Notes under the pieces: model-generated
Database searches by the model: none
Told to the model about the DNA's origin: nothing
Seen by the model: the letters and a program-made list of their open reading frames with translations, nothing else
Shown here: piece after piece, positions 34,762-43,638 of the stretch
How positions within the stretch are numbered: position 1 is the stretch's first letter
Layout: each line of letters starts with the position of its first letter
Program-made: the position numbers and the translations under genes
Assembly (NCBI GenBank): GCA_017558065.1
Contig: JAFYWK010000041.1
Coordinates: 1-57,767 of the forward strand
DNA: 57,767 nucleotides
From: Paludibacteraceae bacterium
GTDB taxonomy: Bacteria > Bacteroidota > Bacteroidia > Bacteroidales > Paludibacteraceae
Direction: 5' to 3'

Positions 34762-36209
34762 TTTTTCTTTTTTGCCCAGCGGGCTGGTAACATTCGGTAA
34801 GGGTACTTTTCGCGCATGTTTTCTGCATTGGGGCAGTCAAAACGGTGAATACGAATCCCTTTGAATATACTAATAAAGCCAAAAATAGGGTCACCCGGTT
34901 GCGGATTACAACATTTAGCGAGGTTATAGTCCACACTTTTGACGTCTATATCCACCTCCAATGCCAAAGCCTCTTGTTGCTGAGGCGTGAGCGGTTCGTA
35001 GGTGGAACGTGTGCCCTCATAATGGGGTTCGTCCAGCGCCAAGAAGACCTCTTTGATACGCAACAGATCCTCCTTGCCTAAAGCAATGGACTGGTACAAA
35101 TCGTTGGTTACCTTATACCCCAACTTGAGTGCCAAACGCGAGATATCGCCTTCCACGTAGTCTATCTTCCAGTTCTTGAAACGCCTCTCCAGCATCTCGC
35201 GTCCTTCAGCTGCGTTGCGATACTCCACCTCTTTGAGCGCCTGACGAATCTTGTTCTTCGCACGGTGCGACACCACCACATTAAGCCAATCAGCGGAAGG
35301 CTTCTGGTTGGGCGAGGTCATGATCTCCACTTGGTCACCGTTTTGCAGTTTCTGGCGAATACTCACATTCTGATTGCGGATACGTCCGCCCATGCAACGG
35401 CAGCCCACATCGCTGTGAATAGAAAACGCGAAGTCCAGCACTGTCGCTCCCGCGGGTAGGCGCTTGAGGTCACCTGTAGGTGTAAACACATACACACTCT
35501 GATTATCGGTATTGAGGCGATTGCCATCCACGCCTTTATACGCCCAGTGCGCAGCCACACCCTTCTCCGCCACCTCATCCATGCGGCGAGTACGAATCTG
35601 TATCTCTACCCACTTATCCTCTGGCCCTAACACGGTAGTGTGAAGACTCTCATAGCCATTCTCCTTTGGCACGCTCAACCAATCGCGCAGGCGTTTGGGG
35701 TTGGGCTTGTACATATCCGTGATAATAGAATACACCTGCCAGCAATCCGACTTCTCACGTTCTAAGGGTGAATCCAGAATAATACGAATCGCAAAGAGGT
35801 CATAGATACGATCCACATCACATCGCTGAGCCTGCATCTTGTTATAGATGCTATGAATGGATTTTGGTCGCCCCTTGATGGTAAAAACAAAACCTGCCTC
35901 TTTCAATTTTTCTTCGAGTGGCAGAATGAATGAGGAGATATAGGCATCACGTTGCGCCTTTTTCTCATTAAGCGCATGCGCAATATACTTGTATGTCTTG
36001 TAATCAAGGAACTTTAAGGAGAGGTCTTCCATCTCTGTTTTGATGGCATACAGACCCAAACGGTGCGCCAAAGGAGCATGCAAATCCTTGGTCTCACGCG
36101 CCACATGACGACGACGATCGGTATCGCCCTCCTTGTCCATCGCACGAAGCTGATCAAGCCGCTCGGTCAATATATTGTATAAAACTTGATTGCTATTTTC
36201 GTTAGACAT
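34758..36209 (-). CDS. RelA/SpoT-family (p)ppGpp synthetase lacking most of the HD domain
   Basis: A 483-residue protein from ATG 36209 ([12 protein letters not shown]), with a promoter just upstream. Full-length RSH proteins are about 700-750 residues. This one starts at the C-terminal edge of the hydrolase domain (ERLDQLRAM, then [13 protein letters not shown]) and lacks the HD-box histidines. The synthetase domain is intact ([39 protein letters not shown]) and carries a basic RLRD in place of RFKD. A TGS domain ([18 protein letters not shown]) and the Cys-rich domain ([17 protein letters not shown]) follow; the ACT domain is missing. It is probably a synthetase-only alarmone enzyme, coupled to recR. 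Confidence 0.88.
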   Translation of the reverse strand: MSNENSNQVLYNILTERLDQLRAMDKEGDTDRRRHVARETKDLHAPLAHRLGLYAIKTEMEDLSLKFLDYKTYKYIAHALNEKKAQRDAYISSFILPLEEKLKEAGFVFTIKGRPKSIHSIYNKMQAQRCDVDRIYDLFAIRIILDSPLEREKSDCWQVYSIITDMYKPNPKRLRDWLSVPKENGYESLHTTVLGPEDKWVEIQIRTRRMDEVAEKGVAAHWAYKGVDGNRLNTDNQSVYVFTPTGDLKRLPAGATVLDFAFSIHSDVGCRCMGGRIRNQNVSIRQKLQNGDQVEIMTSPNQKPSADWLNVVVSHRAKNKIRQALKEVEYRNAAEGREMLERRFKNWKIDYVEGDISRLALKLGYKVTNDLYQSIALGKEDLLRIKEVFLALDEPHYEGTRSTYEPLTPQQQEALALEVDIDVKSVDYNLAKCCNPQPGDPIFGFISIFKGIRIHRFDCPNAENMREKYPYRMLPARWAKKKK

Positions 36210-36234
36210 AACCCCCGTTCTACAAATTCGGGTG

Positions 36235-36266
36235 CAAAGATACAAAAAAAAATGTACATACACAAG
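36235..36266 (-). promoter_or_regulatory. Promoter of the RSH synthetase-recR transcript
   Basis: Minus strand: -33 CTTG, a 20-bp spacer and -7 TATCTTTG. It supports the short N-terminus of the RSH protein as real rather than an assembly gap. Confidence 0.8.
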
Positions 36267-36291
36267 AAAAAAGCGGAAACACACAAAAATA

Positions 36292-36323
36292 TTTGCATAT
36301 ATGAAAAAGAATTAGTAACTTTG
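36292..36323 (+). promoter_or_regulatory. Promoter of the 36377 gene (divergent)
   Basis: A -33 TTTG (36292-36295), a 20-bp spacer and a -7 TAACTTTG (36316-36323). It lies back to back with the RSH promoter. Confidence 0.8.
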
Positions 36324-36376
36324 CAGCGGATTTGTGAAAAAAAATCTATTAACCTGTAAATTTAAATAAAAATAAT

Positions 36377-37144
36377 ATGAACGTTACAAAAATTATCATC
36401 CGCACCTTGCTTGTCATTGGTGTTATTTTCATGGCATTTATTTGCGTGAAGAGTGTTGTTACCCCTATTCAATTTGAAGAGGAACGCGTAGCTCGCGAGA
36501 CTCAAGTTATTGCTAATCTCATCAGTCTGCGTACAGCAGAAGCTCAATTCCGTCTGGATAAGGGCTATTTTACTGCTGACCTGGATTCGCTGATTGACTA
36601 TTTGAAAACGGCTCCAAAGAAAGAGGTGCTGAAAGAAGGTTCCCTCTCTGAAAAGCAATTGGAAGATGGTATGACCGAGTTCAAAGCCAGCAAAATTCTG
36701 GAGCGTGCACGCTTGAAAGCACAACGTAAGATGAAATTCCAAGGTCCTGATAGTCTTACCCAAATATACAATTATGTATGGGCAAATGACCGCGAGGTGA
36801 AAATGGAAGGTTTGCAAGGTTTCCGCCGTGATACCATCCTCACCAACATGATTCAATCACTCTATAAAGGTCAATATACCGAAGAGAATATTGGTGAGAT
36901 TATCTACATTCCTCATACCAATGGTGTGAAATATGAAGTAGAGACCAACAACGGATATACGACTACACAAGGCATCAATGTACCTATCTTCGAGATTCGT
37001 GCTCACTACAACACCTACTTGCACGACTTGAACAAACAAGAGTTGGTTAACCTCATTGATAAAGAAGAGAAATTAGACCACTATCCAGGTTTGAAGGTAG
37101 GTTCTGTGGATGCTCCTAACAACAACGCTGGTAACTGGGAGTAA
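36377..37144 (+). CDS. Conserved membrane-anchored protein of unknown function
   Basis: A 255-residue protein with one N-terminal helix (IIIRTLLVIGVIFMAFICV, about 6-24) and a periplasmic domain. The helix is followed by an ARETQVIANLISLRTAEAQFR segment. This resembles pilin-like or secretion-associated sequences with an N-terminal helix followed by a long amphipathic helix, but I could not assign a family. The rest has a lysine-rich helix (about 75-120) and a beta-rich C-terminus ending in NNNAGNWE. It is the first gene after its promoter; rsmD follows after 38 bp. Confidence 0.7.
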   Translation: MNVTKIIIRTLLVIGVIFMAFICVKSVVTPIQFEEERVARETQVIANLISLRTAEAQFRLDKGYFTADLDSLIDYLKTAPKKEVLKEGSLSEKQLEDGMTEFKASKILERARLKAQRKMKFQGPDSLTQIYNYVWANDREVKMEGLQGFRRDTILTNMIQSLYKGQYTEENIGEIIYIPHTNGVKYEVETNNGYTTTQGINVPIFEIRAHYNTYLHDLNKQELVNLIDKEEKLDHYPGLKVGSVDAPNNNAGNWE

Positions 37145-37148
37145 TAGT

Positions 37149-37178
37149 TTAGGCTATAGTTTATAGGCTATAGGCGAG
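37149..37178. repeat. GGCTATAG-type repeat before the rsmD start
   Basis: GGCTATAGTTTATAGGCTAT followed by AGGCGAGAA ends 4-5 bp before the rsmD ATG. A close relative lies before ribH on the other strand (42637-42660). Confidence 0.7.
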
Positions 37179-37182
37179 AAAT

Positions 37183-37713
37183 ATGAGAATTATTTCAGGA
37201 ACATTTAGGGGGCGTCGATTGATGCCCCCTAAAAATATCACAGCACGTCCTACGACTGACTTTGCGAAGGAGAGTCTGTTCAACCTACTGCAGAATCGCA
37301 TGGATTTTGAGGGAGTGGATATGCTGGATTTGTTTGCGGGAACAGGCGGAATCGGTCTGGAGTTTGTATCGCGCGGAGCGCGCGAAGTGACAGCTGTGGA
37401 GATGGCACATACACAACAGAACTTCATCATCTCATGCTGCAAACAATTAGGAATCAGGAATCTGCATCTCATTCGCGGCGATGTGTTCAAGTTTGTGAAG
37501 ACATGCCACGTTCAATACGATTTCATCTATGCTGATCCGCCATACAATTTGGATCTATTACCCACTGTACCCGATTTAGTCTTTGAACAAGGGATATTGA
37601 AAGAGCATGGCTATTTCGTGTTAGAACATTCCAAGGCACACGATTTCTCACAGCATCCGCATTTTGTGGAGCAACGCAGTTACGGAAGTGTGCATTTCAC
37701 CTTCTTCCAATAA
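37183..37713 (+). CDS. rsmD: 16S rRNA (guanine(966)-N2)-methyltransferase RsmD
   Basis: A 176-residue SAM-dependent methyltransferase that modifies G966 of 16S rRNA in the assembled 30S particle. Hallmarks are IISGTFRGRRL at the N-terminus, PTTDFAKESLFN, the SAM motif DLFAGTGGIGLE (about 47-58) and the catalytic DPPYN (about 119-123). Length is typical. It ends at a bidirectional terminator shared with galE. Confidence 0.93.
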   Translation: MRIISGTFRGRRLMPPKNITARPTTDFAKESLFNLLQNRMDFEGVDMLDLFAGTGGIGLEFVSRGAREVTAVEMAHTQQNFIISCCKQLGIRNLHLIRGDVFKFVKTCHVQYDFIYADPPYNLDLLPTVPDLVFEQGILKEHGYFVLEHSKAHDFSQHPHFVEQRSYGSVHFTFFQ

Positions 37714-37741
37714 AAAGAGGTCGCATGGGCGACCTCTTTTT
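37712..37741. terminator. Bidirectional intrinsic terminator between rsmD and galE
   Basis: AAAAAGAGGTCGC pairs with GCGACCTCTTTTT around a 3-4-nt loop; A and T runs on both arms let it serve both converging genes. Confidence 0.92.
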
Positions 37742-37749
37742 ATTGGGGG

Positions 37750-38781
37750 TTACTCGATGTTTCGGAGTTTCTTCTCCCAGTTCCATGCACTCAGCAGGAC
37801 TTCTTGGATAGGCGTATCCGCTTTCCAGCCCAAGACATTGTTTGCCTTGTCAGGTTTAGCCCAAACTTGCTCAATATCGCCTTCGCGACGGCCTACAATC
37901 TCATAAGGTATATCTACGCCAGTCACTTGGATAAAGGTGCGGAGAATCTCCAAGACACTCAGTCCGCGTCCTGTTCCGAGATTAAACACCTCTACTTGCT
38001 CCTCTGCTTTACCCAAAAGCATGCGTTCAACCGCTTTCACATGGGCTTTTGCCAGATCCACCACATAGATATAATCGCGGATACAAGAACCATCTGGGGT
38101 ATTATAGTCATTGCCATATACCTTGAGTTGCTGACGCAATCCCGCAGCTGTTTGGGTCACAAAAGGCAATAGATTTTGAGGCACTCCATTAGGCAATTCA
38201 CCTATCATCGCAGATGGGTGAGCTCCAATAGGATTGAAATAGCGCAAGATAGTGGCATGCAGCGCAGCATTGGCATGAGCCTCATCGCGAATAATCTCCT
38301 CGTTGATTTGCTTGGTATTGCCATATGGAGACAATGCAGATTGAATAGGAGCGGTCTCATCCACAGGCAAATGTTCTGCAGATGGCTGACCATAGACAGT
38401 GCAAGAACTGGAGAATACAATATGGCGTATGTCATGCGCCTTCATTTGCTCCAGCAGCGTAACCAGCGACATTAGGTTATTGCGATAATACTTCAGCGGT
38501 TGCTCCACCGACTCGCCTACGGCTTTGCTGGCAGCGAAGTGAATTACTGCCTCAATATCCGTATAACGATTCATCACATCAGCCATAGCTACTGCGTCAT
38601 TGCAATCCACTTGCTCGAAATCAGGTTGCTTGCCTACAATAGCAGCAATACCGTCCAACATCTCCTTGTTGGAATTACTCAAGTTATCTACAATCACAAC
38701 ATCGTAGCCCTGTTGCATCAGTTCAACCACCGTATGCGAGCCGATATACCCTGTACCTCCTGTTACTAAAATGCGAGCCAT
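37750..38781 (-). CDS. galE: UDP-glucose 4-epimerase
   Basis: A 343-residue cytosolic NAD-dependent SDR enzyme that interconverts UDP-glucose and UDP-galactose. The Rossmann motif GGTGYIGSH (7-15), VIVDNLSNS, FSSSCTVYG and the catalytic YGNTK (Tyr-x-x-x-Lys) are present, as is YIYVVDLAKAH near the C-terminal substrate domain. It is the last gene of the long minus-strand operon that begins with the TPR gene, 35 bp after the sugar nucleotidyltransferase, so a role in sugar-nucleotide supply is consistent. Confidence 0.93.
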   Translation of the reverse strand: MARILVTGGTGYIGSHTVVELMQQGYDVVIVDNLSNSNKEMLDGIAAIVGKQPDFEQVDCNDAVAMADVMNRYTDIEAVIHFAASKAVGESVEQPLKYYRNNLMSLVTLLEQMKAHDIRHIVFSSSCTVYGQPSAEHLPVDETAPIQSALSPYGNTKQINEEIIRDEAHANAALHATILRYFNPIGAHPSAMIGELPNGVPQNLLPFVTQTAAGLRQQLKVYGNDYNTPDGSCIRDYIYVVDLAKAHVKAVERMLLGKAEEQVEVFNLGTGRGLSVLEILRTFIQVTGVDIPYEIVGRREGDIEQVWAKPDKANNVLGWKADTPIQEVLLSAWNWEKKLRNIE

Positions 38782-38816
38782 TTCAATTTACTATTTGATT
38801 ATGTACAATTTACGAT

Positions 38817-39722
38817 TTAGAATAATGGACTTGGATAAACACCTGCATCTACCAGGGCTTGAATCTTGCTCACAACCATCTCGCGGTCGTCTGCATAGGT
38901 GACACCAAACCATTTAGCAGGCGTATCCAGCACCTCGCAAGTGGCTGTACCTGCATTAATCATATCATTCACCAGCGTTGGGATATAGAACTCCGCCTTC
39001 AATTCCTGTGCGTTCTTGGTCAAGAATGCTTTGAATGCCTCCTCAGCATAATCAAAATACTCAGGGGTAAAGCCCCACATATTCATACTAACAGGAGTAT
39101 CAAATGCTATCTCAACATCCTCGCCGTTCTCACCTTTGTAGCAAATATGTCCGTCTTTATTCTCGATGGAAGTGCGCTCTACTACATCGGTCAAGAAATT
39201 ATTCGCATCGGTGCTGCACACGCCACGGCTCACACTGCCGTGCTCGCTCAAGGTGTTACCCACGCGATAACCTGCCATGCAGTACTTGCCTTGTTGTCCC
39301 TCTACTTCGTTCAAGAATTTTGCCATGACCTCGAATGACTCCTTGCCATAGAAATCATCGGCGTTGATAACCATAAATGGTTCATTGATAATGCCTTTAG
39401 CCATCAAAACGGCATGGTTGGTACCCCATGGTTTGGTGCGCTCTGGATTACGTGTAAAGCCCTCCGGCAAATTGTCAATACCTTGGAAGCAAACTTCGCA
39501 TTGCACGTGATCAGCATACTTGCTGAGTACGATATTACGAAAATCTTCTTCAAAATCTTTGCGAATGACAAAGACCACTTTGCCAAAACCTGCACGCATA
39601 GCGTCAAACACGCTATAGTCCATGATTGTTTCGCCGTTTGGTCCGAGACCATCCAATTGTTTCAATCCTCCGTAACGGCTACCCATACCAGCCGCAAGGA
39701 TAAAAAGAGTAGGTTTATTCAT
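38817..39722 (-). CDS. Sugar nucleotidyltransferase family protein
   Basis: A 301-residue protein with an NTP_transferase-like N-terminus (FILAAGMGSRYGGLKQLD, about 7-24). The GLGPNGETIMDYSV block and VFVIRKDFEEDF match a Bacteroidota subfamily annotated as nucleotidyltransferase or NDP-sugar pyrophosphorylase. INADDFYGKE supplies the metal-binding Asp residues. The exact sugar is unknown. It lies between the yitT-like gene and galE on one strand. Confidence 0.88.
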   Translation of the reverse strand: MNKPTLFILAAGMGSRYGGLKQLDGLGPNGETIMDYSVFDAMRAGFGKVVFVIRKDFEEDFRNIVLSKYADHVQCEVCFQGIDNLPEGFTRNPERTKPWGTNHAVLMAKGIINEPFMVINADDFYGKESFEVMAKFLNEVEGQQGKYCMAGYRVGNTLSEHGSVSRGVCSTDANNFLTDVVERTSIENKDGHICYKGENGEDVEIAFDTPVSMNMWGFTPEYFDYAEEAFKAFLTKNAQELKAEFYIPTLVNDMINAGTATCEVLDTPAKWFGVTYADDREMVVSKIQALVDAGVYPSPLF

Positions 39723-39751
39723 GTTGTAATAATTTATATAAGGTTAATATA

Positions 39752-40861
39752 TTATTCATTGGATATTTCGATTCTGCCATGACGTTTACGGTGTTTGAGC
39801 CACAGACCATAAATCTCAGAACAGTTGCTGGCTGTAATAAACGCCTTGATATTATTATCGCGGATATATGCCATGAGCGAAGCAAACTCTTCTTGTGTGA
39901 GAAGTGACTGAATCTCTTTGCTTTCTTCACCTGTATAACCACCTTCTACTGTGTAGAGAGAGCAGCCGCGCACCAAATCTTCCACTATATATTTACGTAT
40001 GCGCGCGTGCTCACGCGAGATGATACATACGCGTTTTCTGCGATCAAGCGAAGCAGTGAAATAGTTGATGACGATACCATTGAGCCATGTACCAATCAAA
40101 CCAATAACCACCATGCGGAAATCGTTGATAAAGAATGCGGTACAGCAAATCAACGCGCCGCCAATGGACACGGACATGCCAATATCGAAGTGCATAAACT
40201 TATTGATAATCTTTGCCAATATATCCAAACCACCCGTAGAGGCATTCACGCGAAACTCAATGGCCTGACTGGCAGAAAGCAGCAATACAAAACAGATGAG
40301 GTCAAACCACACATCTCCCATTCCGATGCCAGCGGACATCACAGAATCCTTCACCTGCTCCAGCACCTCTCCGGCTCTACTCAGCAGATATGGGTTGCCA
40401 TTCACGTCCAGCACCGTTTGTCCTGCTTGCAATTGCGCAAGAACATCGGGATTCTCTATCACACGGTGTGTGAGATTGGTGTATGGATAAATTCGGTCCC
40501 AAAGCTGTGTGAGCGGACCAAGAATCATAGCCGTATAAACCGTTTTTGCACCAAACTCATTGCCAATGAGCAAGAAAGCAAGCATCAGCAAAAAGGCATT
40601 GATACCCATTACCAAGTAAGAAAATGTGTCAGCATCACCGCCAATGAGGGTATTGATTACGATGCTCAGACCCGAAATCGTACCAATAATCAAATGACTT
40701 GGCATCAAGAAATAATACACTGCAGCAGCACCAATCGTGATGCCGATGGTCATGACTACCAATTCCTTCCAGAACTTCCAGGTGCCAAGTGCGTGCCAAA
40801 AATCAAGCACCAATGTCTTCCAATACTGCGCAGAAAAATACTGCTGAAGATATGCGTTCAT
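39752..40861 (-). CDS. YitT-family membrane protein (DUF161/DUF2179)
   Basis: A 369-residue protein, about six membrane helices in the first ~290 residues (MTIGITIGAAAVYYFLMPSH, GLSIVINTLI and others), then a cytoplasmic DUF2179 domain (REHARIRKYIVEDLVRG...VEGGYTGEE). Function is unknown in any phylum; YitT proteins are sometimes linked to metabolite efflux. It is longer than the typical ~280-300 residues because of an extended loop near 130-185. It overlaps the aspartate kinase gene by 4 bp. Confidence 0.88.
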   Translation of the reverse strand: MNAYLQQYFSAQYWKTLVLDFWHALGTWKFWKELVVMTIGITIGAAAVYYFLMPSHLIIGTISGLSIVINTLIGGDADTFSYLVMGINAFLLMLAFLLIGNEFGAKTVYTAMILGPLTQLWDRIYPYTNLTHRVIENPDVLAQLQAGQTVLDVNGNPYLLSRAGEVLEQVKDSVMSAGIGMGDVWFDLICFVLLLSASQAIEFRVNASTGGLDILAKIINKFMHFDIGMSVSIGGALICCTAFFINDFRMVVIGLIGTWLNGIVINYFTASLDRRKRVCIISREHARIRKYIVEDLVRGCSLYTVEGGYTGEESKEIQSLLTQEEFASLMAYIRDNNIKAFITASNCSEIYGLWLKHRKRHGRIEISNE

Positions 40862-42096
40862 CGTTGTTCATGTGTTATTACCAGTCGGGCGGTACGTCGT
40901 GTCGTCTGACTGAGTAAGATGGTTCTATTTTCTTGTTCTTTTTTTAATATTTCGGGCGTTGTACCACGAATCGTGAGCAAACGCAAATTGTCGTTCCATG
41001 TGACAAGATATGCATCTTGCAGTTCCTTGATGGCGCGTTCCACAAAACGGTTGTTGTCCACACAAACGGAGATGGTGACTGCGCTGGATTGCACCAGAGA
41101 CACCGTCAGATGATGGCGATGGATAATCTCGAAGATATGGCTCAAACTCTCCTCCAACACAAATGCAAAATCTTTGGCCCGCATAGTGATCAGAATCTGA
41201 TTCTCTCGCCAGATATACACAGGCACAGTCACTGGCTGTGCGTTTTCACAAATGATGGACCCTGCCGCCGACGGATTGCCAAAAGGCTTGACATAGAGCG
41301 GAATCTTCTTGTTTTCCAGTGGGCGAATAGTCTTGGGGTGAATCACTTGCGCACCGCTATACGCCAGCTCTACGGCATCGTGATAAGAGAGTTGGTCAAT
41401 CTTGATGGTGTCGGTCTGTTTGCGCGGATCCGCATTGAGGATACCCGGCACATCCTTCCAAATCGTCACCGATTCGGCATCTAAGAAATTACCCAGCAAT
41501 GCTGCCGTATAATCCGATCCCTCGCGCCCCAAAGTGGTACGTAGTCCCTCTTCTGTTCCGCCTATAAACCCTTGCGTAACAACCACATGCGGACGCTCCG
41601 CCCTATTCCACCCTGCGCGAATCACTTGGGCCGAGTGTTGCCAATCCACTTGCGCCTCGCGATAATTGGCATCGGTACGAAGCAGTTTGGGGATATTCCA
41701 CCATTCGGTGCGAATACCATTTTTGAACAAATATACCGCCACAATCTGCGTGGACAGGATCTCGCCCAGACTGACTATTTGATCGTAGTTCTGGTCATAC
41801 GTCCACGCTGCGTTGTACGTAGGCATCAGAGGCATACGTACATCCACATTGGGCTGCAAACCCAACTCTTGCATCACATAAACATGGTGGTCAAACACGC
41901 CAAGCCATTCCTGTTCCGCCGCTTGCTCGTCGCCTTGCGACAGAGCAGCCACTACACGCTCCAACGCATTGGTTGTCTTGCCCATAGCAGAAACCACAAC
42001 CAGCAAGTCGTCGCCCGCTTGAGCCACAATCTCTCTCAGGTTGCAAACGCCGTTCGCGTCCTTTACCGAAGCACCACCAAATTTATATACACGCAT
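40858..42096 (-). CDS. lysC: Aspartate kinase (monofunctional)
   Basis: A 412-residue cytosolic kinase that makes 4-phospho-L-aspartate for Lys, Thr, Met and diaminopimelate synthesis. The start VYKFGGASVKD is the family signature. LLVVVSAMGKTTNAL, LGREGSDYTAALLG and IHPKTIRPLENKKIPLYVK are further blocks. Two ACT-like segments at the C-terminus suggest amino-acid feedback. The C-terminus is Arg/Thr-rich. It follows ribH by 3 bp and overlaps yitT by 4 bp, so tight co-expression is likely. The symbol is a family-level choice. Confidence 0.9.
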   Translation of the reverse strand: MRVYKFGGASVKDANGVCNLREIVAQAGDDLLVVVSAMGKTTNALERVVAALSQGDEQAAEQEWLGVFDHHVYVMQELGLQPNVDVRMPLMPTYNAAWTYDQNYDQIVSLGEILSTQIVAVYLFKNGIRTEWWNIPKLLRTDANYREAQVDWQHSAQVIRAGWNRAERPHVVVTQGFIGGTEEGLRTTLGREGSDYTAALLGNFLDAESVTIWKDVPGILNADPRKQTDTIKIDQLSYHDAVELAYSGAQVIHPKTIRPLENKKIPLYVKPFGNPSAAGSIICENAQPVTVPVYIWRENQILITMRAKDFAFVLEESLSHIFEIIHRHHLTVSLVQSSAVTISVCVDNNRFVERAIKELQDAYLVTWNDNLRLLTIRGTTPEILKKEQENRTILLSQTTRRTARLVITHEQR

Positions 42097-42099
42097 ATA

Positions 42100-42627
42100 T
42101 TACAAATTAGCCATTTTGATGGCAGTCACCGCACCTTCTACACCCTTGTTGCCCAAGCGACCGCCTGCGCGGTCCAATGCTTGTTGCTTGTCCAGCGTGG
42201 TAAGTACGGAAAAAATCACGGGACAAGAGTTAGGTTGATAATAACCTCCTGCACCGCCTCCCTGTGCATTCAACAAAGTAACACCTTGTGTCACCGATTG
42301 GCACACATAGTCAAAGTGAGGTGTATCGCCTTGAATCACACAGCCAATAACGATTACCGCATCTGCCCCCTTCAGCATTCCAAACTTCTTTTTACCGCTT
42401 ACATACAGGGCAGCACCGTAGGTCAGTTCCACCGTGCCTGGCACGTGCATCACGTCGATATTCTCTTCGCGCACGCCATGTTTGATGAGTGTGTCAATAG
42501 CCCCCTTAGCCAGCGCATGGGTGATCTCGCTATTCCAGTCTGCTACTACAATAGCATAGCGCTGACGTGAAAGCACGTCAGCGCTAGGCAATTCGTTCGC
42601 GTTATATTGCGACAAATCTGTTGTCAT
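42100..42627 (-). CDS. ribH: 6,7-dimethyl-8-ribityllumazine synthase
   Basis: A 175-residue protein that condenses the two riboflavin precursors, usually in an icosahedral capsid. VVADWNSEITHAL, VPGTVELTYGA and GCVIQGDTPHFDYV (with the catalytic His) are diagnostic. The C-terminal QALDRAGGRLGNKGVEGA matches the family end. The GGCTATAG-type repeat lies directly before its start. Confidence 0.95.
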   Translation of the reverse strand: MTTDLSQYNANELPSADVLSRQRYAIVVADWNSEITHALAKGAIDTLIKHGVREENIDVMHVPGTVELTYGAALYVSGKKKFGMLKGADAVIVIGCVIQGDTPHFDYVCQSVTQGVTLLNAQGGGAGGYYQPNSCPVIFSVLTTLDKQQALDRAGGRLGNKGVEGAVTAIKMANL

Positions 42628-42636
42628 ATTATTCTT

Positions 42637-42660
42637 GCCTATAGTCTATAACCTATAGCC
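42637..42660. repeat. GGCTATAG-type repeat before the ribH start
   Basis: On the minus strand AAGGCTATAGGTTATAGACT continues into ATAGGCAAG and ends about 10 bp before the ribH ATG, filling the short gap after the TPR gene. Confidence 0.7.
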
Positions 42661-43338
42661 TTATTTTACAATAGCGATATATTTCTCGATGTCTTGTGCC
42701 TCTGTAGAGGTTGGATAATCGTTCTTGATGGTCTCAAACGCTTTCTTTGCAGCGGCGTTGTTGCCGAGTTCCATTTGAACGAAGCCCAATTTCTTCAAAC
42801 TCATAGGAGCGATCAACTCGTTGCCAGACTTAGCCGCAGCAGTAAACGCCTTAGCTGCCTTAGCATAGTCTTCCATTTGCACATACGCATCGCCCAAGAG
42901 TTGCAAAGCAGCTGGCTCAATGTTCAAGTCGTTAGCATCAAACTTAGCCAAATACTCAGCGGCAGCAGCATAATCGCCCAATTGATAGTAGCAAACGCCT
43001 GCATAGAGAGCAGCCAACTTGCCTGCTTGTGAGCATTTGTTGTCATTAGCAATTGCCTCAAAACCAATGCACTCAGCATCATCGCCATTGAGAGCCAACT
43101 CATAGTTGCCTTGTGTGAAATAAACCACAGCTTTTGCAGTTTCGTTGCTTGCTTCAGCAGCTTTTGGCTTAATAACATAGGTATTCAATGCCAATACACC
43201 TGTTACCACCAACGCAATAGCGATAATAGTCCATGTCAGTTTGTTTTGGTTCGCTTCAATCCAAGCACTGGTAGTGTTGAGAGCCTCTTGTACGTTCTCC
43301 AAGTTTTGCTCTTCTTTCTTAAAATCTTTCTTTGCCAT
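42661..43338 (-). CDS. Membrane-anchored tetratricopeptide-repeat protein (YfgM-like)
   Basis: A 225-residue protein. A charged N-terminus and one helix (LTWTIIAIALVVTGVLALNTYV, about 34-55) are followed by about four TPR-like units in the periplasm (ALYAGVCYYQLGDYAAAAEYLAKFD is split over two helices; QLLGDAYVQMEDYAKAAKAF). It resembles the YfgM/ancillary SecYEG family. It is the first gene of the operon running through ribH, lysC, yitT and onward. Confidence 0.85.
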   Translation of the reverse strand: MAKKDFKKEEQNLENVQEALNTTSAWIEANQNKLTWTIIAIALVVTGVLALNTYVIKPKAAEASNETAKAVVYFTQGNYELALNGDDAECIGFEAIANDNKCSQAGKLAALYAGVCYYQLGDYAAAAEYLAKFDANDLNIEPAALQLLGDAYVQMEDYAKAAKAFTAAAKSGNELIAPMSLKKLGFVQMELGNNAAAKKAFETIKNDYPTSTEAQDIEKYIAIVK

Positions 43339-43373
43339 ATTGTTTGTTTATTTATTATTTCAAAATTAACGTG

Positions 43374-43405
43374 CAAAGGTACAACAAAAATTGCATATAT
43401 GCAAG
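43374..43405 (-). promoter_or_regulatory. Promoter of the TPR-ribH-lysC-yitT operon
   Basis: Minus strand: -33 CTTG, a 20-bp spacer and -7 TACCTTTG (plus-strand 43374-43381), 36 bp before the TPR start codon. Confidence 0.85.
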
Positions 43406-43545
43406 AAAAATGAGTGAAAATTTATTTTCTAACGATTTTTTCTTGCATATAGGCTGCATTGAGCGACCGTAGCTTCGAGGATTTCAGGCTAGCGAGATCT
43501 TCGCAAACCACTCGGTTACCACTAGGACTTTCCTGGCACCCCCAT
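43406..43545. other. 140-bp spacer between the ribF terminator and the TPR promoter
   Basis: No ORF. Short inverted repeats are present (GCTAGCGAGATCTTCGC region, CCAGGAAAGTCCT/ACCACTAGGACT region). A structured RNA is possible, but neither a standard promoter nor a terminator frames it on one strand. Confidence 0.4.
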
Positions 43546-43590
43546 AAAAAAAAATCCGCACAACCGATTTCTATCTCGATTATGCGGATT
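43546..43590 (-). terminator. Intrinsic terminator after ribF
   Basis: AATCCGCA (43553-43560) pairs with TGCGGATT (43583-43590), with inner ATCGAG...ATCGGT pairing. The minus-strand T run is nine long. Confidence 0.85.
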
Positions 43591-43638
43591 GCTAAAAGTT
43601 GGTAATATAACCTTTGTGCGTAACTTATGAGTCAAAAC

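Noticed and set aside
43430-43545. RNase P RNA fragment, prompted by an AGGAAAGTCC-like motif on the minus strand
   Set aside because: The region is far too short and the other conserved RNase P blocks are missing.
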